NCBI GenBank assembly: GCA_937924465.1
Contig: CALDSP010000249.1
Location: 1 to 11,588 of the forward strand
Length of the DNA: 11,588 nt
From: an uncultured Leptospiraceae bacterium
Lineage (GTDB): Bacteria; Spirochaetota; Leptospiria; Leptospirales; Leptospiraceae
Reading direction: 5' to 3'
Shown here: one piece after another, positions 6,796 through 11,588 of the stretch
How positions within the stretch are numbered: the first letter of the stretch is position 1
Layout of the letters: each line of letters begins with the position of its first letter
Program-made: the position numbers and the translations under genes
Notes under the pieces: generated by a model
Database searches by the model: none
What the model was told of the DNA's origin: nothing
The model's input: only the letters and a program-made list of their open reading frames with translations

Positions 6796-6813
6796 TTGTA
6801 GTAACAACTACAA
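6796..6813. repeat. Perfect 7-4-7 inverted repeat, possible operator
   Basis: TTGTAGTAACAACTACAA has perfect 7-base arms around a 4-base centre. It ends 9 bases before a plus-strand TATAAAAT (6823-6830), which would place it over the -35 and spacer region of a rightward promoter. That position and size suit a dimeric repressor or activator. The stem is AT-rich and has no T run after it, so a terminator is unlikely. The binding protein is unknown. Confidence 0.45.
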
Positions 6814-6932
6814 AATTCAGTTTATAAAATAGGAATTTTTTTATATTACTTTTTATTCATGAAATCAAAAATTTTATGATTTTGGGGCGTATTTTTTCAC
6901 TATTTTTTTAATGTTTGTTACTCCTCTAAAGC

Positions 6933-7451
6933 ATGAAATACGGATTTATTTTAAACGAACAAAAACAAAGTTTAGAAATTAAACGAAAAAGAAAAACTGT
7001 CTCTACCTTGCGAGTTCCTGATTGGTTAAATTCCACAGTAAAAAATGGAATCCAAAGATGTGGTAACTTGGATAAATATTTGAAGATTTTATTAAAACGT
7101 TACCGATTTCTCTTGTATTCAGACTATTTCCAACCTTCTGAAAATCCTAAAACAGAGTATCAAAAACGAGGACAAAGCTACGTTACATGGAAATTTCGCC
7201 CGGAGAATAGGGATTGGTTGGAACTCAAGATGTGGGGGGACGCTTTAGGAATTTCAGCAACTTTGATGTTCGTGAGACTTTTAGAAATTGAAAAAGAGAA
7301 TGAATCAGTCGTAAACGAAAGATCCTTTCAAATCTTCAGTGTTGTTGTTACTACAGCCCACTATGCTAGGGTTCCACAGTTACGGAAAGTTTTACGTAAA
7401 GGAAGGAGCATCCTAGAACGGTGGATCACTTTTTACGACCCACCAGAGTAA
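6933..7451 (+). CDS. DUF1564-like protein, probable Leptospira-specific family
   Basis: A 172-residue basic, soluble protein without signal peptide or membrane helix. Its layout matches my memory of DUF1564, a multi-copy Leptospira family of unknown function: a KTVSTLRVP strand near residue 21, an LLKRYRFLL segment at 53-61, a YQKRGQ segment at 76-81, then VTWKFRPENRDWLELK. The segment at about 83-120 (a short strand, then two helices with a GIS turn) resembles a ribbon-helix-helix DNA-binding unit, and residues 21-61 could be a second degenerate copy; this is inference from pattern alone. The ATG at 6933 has no good Shine-Dalgarno sequence. It is divergent from dapA and 49 bases ahead of secG. 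Its frame is intact, so it is not obviously decayed. Confidence 0.7.
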   Translation: MKYGFILNEQKQSLEIKRKRKTVSTLRVPDWLNSTVKNGIQRCGNLDKYLKILLKRYRFLLYSDYFQPSENPKTEYQKRGQSYVTWKFRPENRDWLELKMWGDALGISATLMFVRLLEIEKENESVVNERSFQIFSVVVTTAHYARVPQLRKVLRKGRSILERWITFYDPPE

Positions 7452-7466
7452 AATTTACGATTCCTC

Positions 7467-7472
7467 TTGACA
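7467..7472 (+). promoter_or_regulatory. Candidate -35 for secG
   Basis: A consensus TTGACA lies 28 bases before the secG ATG, in the 49-base gap after the DUF1564-like gene. The matching -10 region (about 7490-7496, AACTTAA) is poor. If used, transcription would begin at or very near the ATG, giving a leaderless or nearly leaderless mRNA. Confidence 0.3.
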
Positions 7473-7500
7473 TACATACTCACAAAAAAAACTTAAACTT

Positions 7501-7830
7501 ATGGGTTTTTTAACTGGAACATTAATTCTTCTCTTTATTTTAAATTGCCTATTTTTAATATTACTAGTTTTACTTCAAACAGGAAAGAACAGTTCTCTAG
7601 GTCTTATGGGAGGCGCAAGTCAATCAGTGTTTGGTTCTTCTACTGTAGATATATTAACTAAAATTACAAGAGGCTCTGCTGCTGCATTTTTAATCTTAGC
7701 TCTTATTATTTCTTTCATTTTTGCTAAGAAAGTAGACACTGTCCCAAACTTACTTGAAGACGAAAGCTCTATCCAATCTCCCAAAGAAGAAAAGAAGCCT
7801 GAAGGGGAGACTCCCATCCCTAGTAAATGA
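7501..7830 (+). CDS. secG: Preprotein translocase subunit SecG
   Basis: Small subunit of the SecYEG channel in the cytoplasmic membrane that aids SecA-driven export. The 109-residue protein has two hydrophobic helices (about residues 4-25 and 58-76) joined by the typical SecG loop: LLVLLQTGKNSSLGLMGG at 20-37, then SQSVFGSSTVDILTKIT. The C-terminal tail (about 77-109) is charged and Pro/Glu/Lys-rich. The ATG has no Shine-Dalgarno sequence and follows an A-rich stretch with a run of eight A. The stop overlaps the ClC start (ATGA), so the two are translationally coupled. In many bacteria secG sits beside tpiA; here the upstream neighbour is the DUF1564-like gene. Confidence 0.92.
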   Translation: MGFLTGTLILLFILNCLFLILLVLLQTGKNSSLGLMGGASQSVFGSSTVDILTKITRGSAAAFLILALIISFIFAKKVDTVPNLLEDESSIQSPKEEKKPEGETPIPSK

Positions 7831-9608
7831 GGCAATTTTTTCGAATTACAGGTCAAAAATCTGTTTACATAGCCTCTGCTTTTGTAGGAGTTTTGAGTGG
7901 TCTTTTTGCTTCTTTATTTGCCTTTTTATTAGATTGGTTAACTCATATTATTTATTCCTTTAATTTAGCTCATGCTGAAAAAACTTTTTTTTTCTATCCT
8001 GACCATGGGTTCAATTTAAACTATACACTTCATACTGCCATTTTAGTTTTACTTTTGCCCATACTCGGAGGATTGCTTTCTGGTGTTGTTACTACATATT
8101 TCGCACCAGAAGCCTTGGGCATGGGTACCGACTCTATGATAGAATCCTTTCATCATAAAGAAGGAAGGATGAATCCTCGCGTTCCATTTATCAAAAGCAT
8201 TGCTACCATTCTCACGTTATCCTCCGGAGGAAGTGGAGGAAAGGAAGGTCCCATTTCTCAAATTGGAGCTGGACTTGGTTCTCTAGTTGCTGATATTGTT
8301 CAAGCAGGAGCAAGAGCTAGGCGTTCCCTCTTATTAGCTGGAACAGCCGGTGGCTTAGGAGCCATTTTTCATGCTCCTTTAGGTGGAGCTCTCACTGCTG
8401 CCGAAATGGTTTATAAAGAGGATGTAGAGGCAGATGCTTTAATTCCTTGTATTCTTTCTTCTTCTACGGCTTATCTTGTAAGTCAAAAATTTTTTGAACA
8501 GAGTACGGTTTTTCAATTAAAAAATAGCGTTAGTTACAATTATCAAGAGTTTCCCTTTTATTTTCTCCTTGGATTTTTATGTTATTACTTTGGAAAATGG
8601 TTTATTCTCTTCTTCACAAAAGTACAATCCATATTTCAAGGATGGAACTTTCCAAATTTTATAAAGCCTGCCATTGGAGGAGTATTTGTTGGTTTAGTGG
8701 CCCTTTTATTTCCAGAAGTAACGGGAACAGGAGAGAAATTTTTACAAAGGGCCCTAAATGGTGAAATCCAAGCTATCTATGGAATTTCTGGCTACTTCGC
8801 TCTATTTCTTTTTTTACTTTTGTTTGTGCTAAAAACTGTTACAACTTCTCTGACCATAGGTTCGGGAGGCTCTGCGGGAGTTTTTGGTCCTTCTTTATTT
8901 TTAGGAGGAATGCTTGGGGGAATGGCTTCTGTAATTGCTAAAGTTTTTTTAAGTGTGCAAGTCTCTGAAGTTAGCTTTATGCTTGTGGGTATGGGAGCAT
9001 TTTACTCTGGAATTGCTAGTGCTCCTATAGCAGGAATGATTATGGTTTGTGAAATGATAGGTAGTTATGAATTACTTCCTCCTCTCATGATTGTCACCAT
9101 CATCTCTTTTACTTTAAGTGGACAAATTTCCATTTATAAAAATCAATTGTTGAATCGCTTTTCAAGTCCTGCTCATTTTTGGGATATGAACCAAGACATA
9201 ATGTCTAAAATACAACTTCAGACTATCATGGAATCTTTTAGACGTTATGCGATAATCTCTTATGATACAACAATCACAAAGCTTGAAAAACTCTCTGAAG
9301 AAATTCATGCTAGTGATTTTGTAGTTACAGACAAAGAAAACAAATACTTTGGTTTCTTATCTTTAAGGAAAATAAAAGATTATCATGAATCAAGAAATTA
9401 TGTTCGTGATTTTATTATAGTAATGGACATAACCGATACAACAGTTCCAGCAGTGCCAATTAGTGGAACTTTAAAAGATGCTTTTGATATAATCTTAAAA
9501 GAAGATATAGACAAGGTTCCCATTGTGCGTAATGATGGATTTGTTATAGGATACCTTAGAATTTCTGATTTATTTAATATTTATTACAAGTTCATAAAGA
9601 AAAACTAA
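7827..9608 (+). CDS. ClC-family anion channel/transporter with C-terminal CBS pair
   Basis: Integral membrane chloride (or other anion) channel or H+ antiporter of 593 residues. The ClC core covers about 10-445, with the gating Glu140 in GSGGKEGPISQIG, the APLGGAL helix at 183-189, GVFGP at 351-355, and a Tyr437 in SIYKNQ matching the inner-gate Tyr of E. coli ClC. At the usual GSGIP site it has GMGTD (98-102), so Met99 replaces the anion-binding Ser. At the internal proton Glu position (E. coli Glu203) it has Met194, while Glu193 is kept. Residues about 455-590 form two CBS-like repeats, the first rather degenerate, likely binding an adenine nucleotide. The start overlaps secG by ATGA; the stop overlaps the stop of the convergent GGDEF-EAL gene. 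Confidence 0.9.
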   Translation: MRQFFRITGQKSVYIASAFVGVLSGLFASLFAFLLDWLTHIIYSFNLAHAEKTFFFYPDHGFNLNYTLHTAILVLLLPILGGLLSGVVTTYFAPEALGMGTDSMIESFHHKEGRMNPRVPFIKSIATILTLSSGGSGGKEGPISQIGAGLGSLVADIVQAGARARRSLLLAGTAGGLGAIFHAPLGGALTAAEMVYKEDVEADALIPCILSSSTAYLVSQKFFEQSTVFQLKNSVSYNYQEFPFYFLLGFLCYYFGKWFILFFTKVQSIFQGWNFPNFIKPAIGGVFVGLVALLFPEVTGTGEKFLQRALNGEIQAIYGISGYFALFLFLLLFVLKTVTTSLTIGSGGSAGVFGPSLFLGGMLGGMASVIAKVFLSVQVSEVSFMLVGMGAFYSGIASAPIAGMIMVCEMIGSYELLPPLMIVTIISFTLSGQISIYKNQLLNRFSSPAHFWDMNQDIMSKIQLQTIMESFRRYAIISYDTTITKLEKLSEEIHASDFVVTDKENKYFGFLSLRKIKDYHESRNYVRDFIIVMDITDTTVPAVPISGTLKDAFDIILKEDIDKVPIVRNDGFVIGYLRISDLFNIYYKFIKKN

Positions 9609-11588
9609 AATTTCTTCTTAGAAAGTTCCAAAGAAAAATTTTTTACATATTTAATAAATTCTAACAATGGTAAAGGTTTTTGAAAATAATACCCTTGTAT
9701 TATATAACATTTTTTCTCTAGTAAATAATACAATTGATCCTCTGTTTCCACTCCTTCCGCAATTGTTTGAATTCCTAAATCTTCCGACATTGATATAACA
9801 GCATTCACTATAGCACAGGATTCTTTATCTTCAGGTATATCTTTAATAAATGTTTTATCAATTTTTAAATAATTAATTGGAAATTTTTTCAAATAAGCAA
9901 GAGAAGAATAACCTGTCCCAAAATCATCTATAGAAATTCGAATTCCATTTTCAGAAAGTTCTCTCAAAATATATTCAGTTTGGCTAATATTCTTTATTGT
10001 AACTCTTTCCGTAATCTCAATTTCAAAATTTTCATGTGGAATAGAATGCATTGTCAATAAGTCAAAAATATATTTTGGTAATTTTATAAATTGAAACTGC
10101 TTAGCAGAAATATTAATTGCTATAGAAATATTAAAAATTTTGTTTGCTATTAAATATTTTAGGTCATGAATTGCCTGTTGAATAATCCACTCTCCAATGG
10201 GCAAAATTAAACCTGAATCTTCTGCAACAGGTATAAAAATATCGGGTGAACCGTATTCTTTATTTTTCCATCGAATGAGGGCTTCTGCTCCTACAACTTG
10301 CTTTTTTAAAATATCAACCTTAGGTTGGTAAAAAAGCTCAAAATCTTTCTTATCTAAACTCTTTCTAAGTGCCTGTATGATTTTTCTTTTCCTTTGCAAC
10401 TCCTCTCCCATAGCAGGAGTATAAAAAGTAAAAGAATTATATTCTTTTTGTTTTCCAACATACATAGCTTGATCTGCGTTTTTAAGAAGGGTTAGAGAGT
10501 CTTTTCCATCAGTAGGATAAATAACAATACCAATACTCACGCTTGTAAAAATTTCTAATTCATCAACAAGAATAGGTTCTACGAACTGATTGACAATCTC
10601 TAAAGAAATGGATGCAAGAATTGTTTTTAAAATATTAATTTCAGAAAAAATTAAAATTGCAAACTCATCCCCACCTAATCTAGAAAAAGTAGTGCCTGTT
10701 GGTATGACCTTTAAAATTCTTGTAGAAATTTCTTTTAATAATTTATCTACAACTAAATATCCTAAACTATCATTTAATTCTTGAAACCTATCTACATCTA
10801 AAAATATAATTCCAAAGCTAGTTTCTTCTGTTGCGTTTGAAATAGCTTCTTCCAATTTTGCAAGAAAATATTTTCGATTCGTTAAGTTAGTTAAAGAGTC
10901 ATGAAAAATATTTTGATGTAGTTGTTTTTCAGCATTTTTAATTTCAGTTATATCCCAAGAAATAAATAAAATATCATCTAGTTCATTTTTTTCATTAAAC
11001 TCGGGAATAAGTCTAGTTTGGAAATATTTCAATTCTCCATTTAGCTCAAATTCCAAAATAAAATCATAGTTTTTTTTGTTTTGAATAACTTTATCTAGAT
11101 TCTCTGAAATAGTTTTTCGATTTTTTTCAGAGATAGGAATCTCATTAAGATTTTTTCCTATAATTTCATTTTCAGAAACTCCAAAAATGTAATGAATTGC
11201 TTTATTTATATATACACAATTTTTTTCTAAGGTAAATCGAGTAATGAGATCGGGTATATTATTTAAAAGAATTTCAAAGTCTTTTTCTTTTTGTTGGAGT
11301 TTATTTTTAACTTCTTGCTGTTCTGTAACTTCTAAAGAAATAATAAGCATAAGTTTTTTTTCAGTAGAAGATTTAAACCTTGTTATAAAATTTCTAAAAC
11401 ATTTCCATTTTCCTTCTATATCTGCCATTCTATATTCAATTACAAAAGTCTTCTCATTATCCATTGTAGAATTATTAAATATATTTTTTTTGATTTGAGA
11501 CATCTCTTGAACATAATTATTTTTATCTTCAGGATGAACTAAATTTAAAATAAAATTCAAACCTACATCAAAAAATGTCCAAGAAGAA
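9605..11588 (-). CDS. PAS-GGDEF-EAL c-di-GMP signalling protein, N-terminus beyond window
   Basis: Bifunctional candidate for making and breaking c-di-GMP. The frame stays open to the right edge (SSWTFFDVG precedes the TTG at 11560), so the start lies outside. Counting from 11560: end of a PAS/PAC unit at 1-81 (LVHPEDKN), a second PAS at about 92-205, GGDEF at 215-380 with DSLTNLTNR and SRLGGDEFAIL, and EAL at 390-640. The EAL motifs are complete: EALIRW (426-431), EIEITER (513-519), DDFGTGYSS (545-553), KIDKTFI (566-572), AEGVET (601-606) and QGYYFQKPL (622-630). Both active sites look competent. The RxxD product-inhibition site before GGDEF is absent. No signal peptide or membrane helix is seen in the visible part. 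It is convergent with the ClC gene, their stop codons overlapping. Confidence 0.95.
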   Translation of the reverse strand, partial: SSWTFFDVGLNFILNLVHPEDKNNYVQEMSQIKKNIFNNSTMDNEKTFVIEYRMADIEGKWKCFRNFITRFKSSTEKKLMLIISLEVTEQQEVKNKLQQKEKDFEILLNNIPDLITRFTLEKNCVYINKAIHYIFGVSENEIIGKNLNEIPISEKNRKTISENLDKVIQNKKNYDFILEFELNGELKYFQTRLIPEFNEKNELDDILFISWDITEIKNAEKQLHQNIFHDSLTNLTNRKYFLAKLEEAISNATEETSFGIIFLDVDRFQELNDSLGYLVVDKLLKEISTRILKVIPTGTTFSRLGGDEFAILIFSEINILKTILASISLEIVNQFVEPILVDELEIFTSVSIGIVIYPTDGKDSLTLLKNADQAMYVGKQKEYNSFTFYTPAMGEELQRKRKIIQALRKSLDKKDFELFYQPKVDILKKQVVGAEALIRWKNKEYGSPDIFIPVAEDSGLILPIGEWIIQQAIHDLKYLIANKIFNISIAINISAKQFQFIKLPKYIFDLLTMHSIPHENFEIEITERVTIKNISQTEYILRELSENGIRISIDDFGTGYSSLAYLKKFPINYLKIDKTFIKDIPEDKESCAIVNAVISMSEDLGIQTIAEGVETEDQLYYLLEKKCYIIQGYYFQKPLPLLEFIKYVKNFSLELSKKKF

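Larger units (their letters stand above)
6550..6932. other. Divergent intergenic region, AT-rich, several dyads
   Basis: This 383-base gap separates the leftward dapA operon from the rightward DUF1564-like gene. It has no convincing gene; a 26-codon plus-strand frame at 6608-6688 is doubtful. Besides the perfect dyad at 6796-6813 it has weaker inverted repeats: TGTAAA/TTTACA at 6766-6771 and 6786-6791, and AAATCA/TGATTT at 6862-6867 and 6877-6882. A TATAAAAT lies at 6823-6830 on the plus strand. No GC-rich hairpin followed by a T run was seen, and no riboswitch-like structure was recognised. Confidence 0.6.

Noticed and set aside
7422..7446. GGTGG/CCACC repeat at the end of the DUF1564-like gene as a terminator
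   Set aside because: The stem is five pairs with a 15-base loop, lies inside the coding sequence and is not followed by a T run.
11558..11560. TTG at 11560 as start of the GGDEF-EAL gene
   Set aside because: The frame continues without stop to the window edge and the upstream residues (SSWTFFDVG) fit the middle of a PAS domain, so the gene is partial.

Overview
The window is low-GC (about one third G+C by eye) bacterial chromosome, and everything in it points to a spirochaete of the genus Leptospira or a close relative. The strongest marker is a protein at 6933-7451 that looks like the Leptospira-associated DUF1564 family. The gene order dapA-dapB-cdaA-ybbR-acpS-TPR-bactofilin-amidase also fits my memory of leptospiral genomes. 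The genus is inferred; no rRNA or tRNA is present to confirm it.

Left part (1-6549, all minus strand, read right to left): a compact gene train that mostly overlaps at start and stop codons. The order is dapA, dapB (diaminopimelate/lysine branch), cdaA (membrane diadenylate cyclase making c-di-AMP), ybbR (its likely extracytoplasmic partner), acpS (acyl-carrier-protein activation), a 73-residue TPR protein, a bactofilin, an N-acetylmuramoyl-L-alanine amidase with large insertions, and an unrecognised helical protein that runs off the left edge. Together they read as a cell-envelope operon: precursor supply, a second messenger tied to wall and turgor state in other bacteria, a cytoskeletal scaffold and a peptidoglycan hydrolase.

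Middle (6550-6932): a 383-base AT-rich divergent spacer with no convincing gene. It holds a perfect 7-4-7 dyad and some weaker dyads, plus a candidate -10 for dapA. It should carry the promoters for dapA leftward and the DUF1564 gene rightward.

Right part: on the plus strand the DUF1564-like gene, secG (Sec translocase subunit) and a ClC-type anion transporter with a C-terminal CBS pair; secG and the ClC gene overlap by ATGA. A large PAS-GGDEF-EAL protein lies on the minus strand. It is cut by the right window edge and meets the ClC gene tail to tail, with the two stop codons sharing bases. The window therefore carries enzymes of two cyclic dinucleotide systems, c-di-AMP (cdaA) and c-di-GMP (GGDEF-EAL).

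I see no insertion sequence, CRISPR array, RNA gene or convincing rho-independent terminator. The most interesting leads are the envelope operon itself, the stand-alone TPR protein carrying a tail signature known from class III adenylate cyclases, the Met at the central anion site of the ClC protein, and a ribbon-helix-helix-like reading of the DUF1564 protein beside a dyad that could be its operator.
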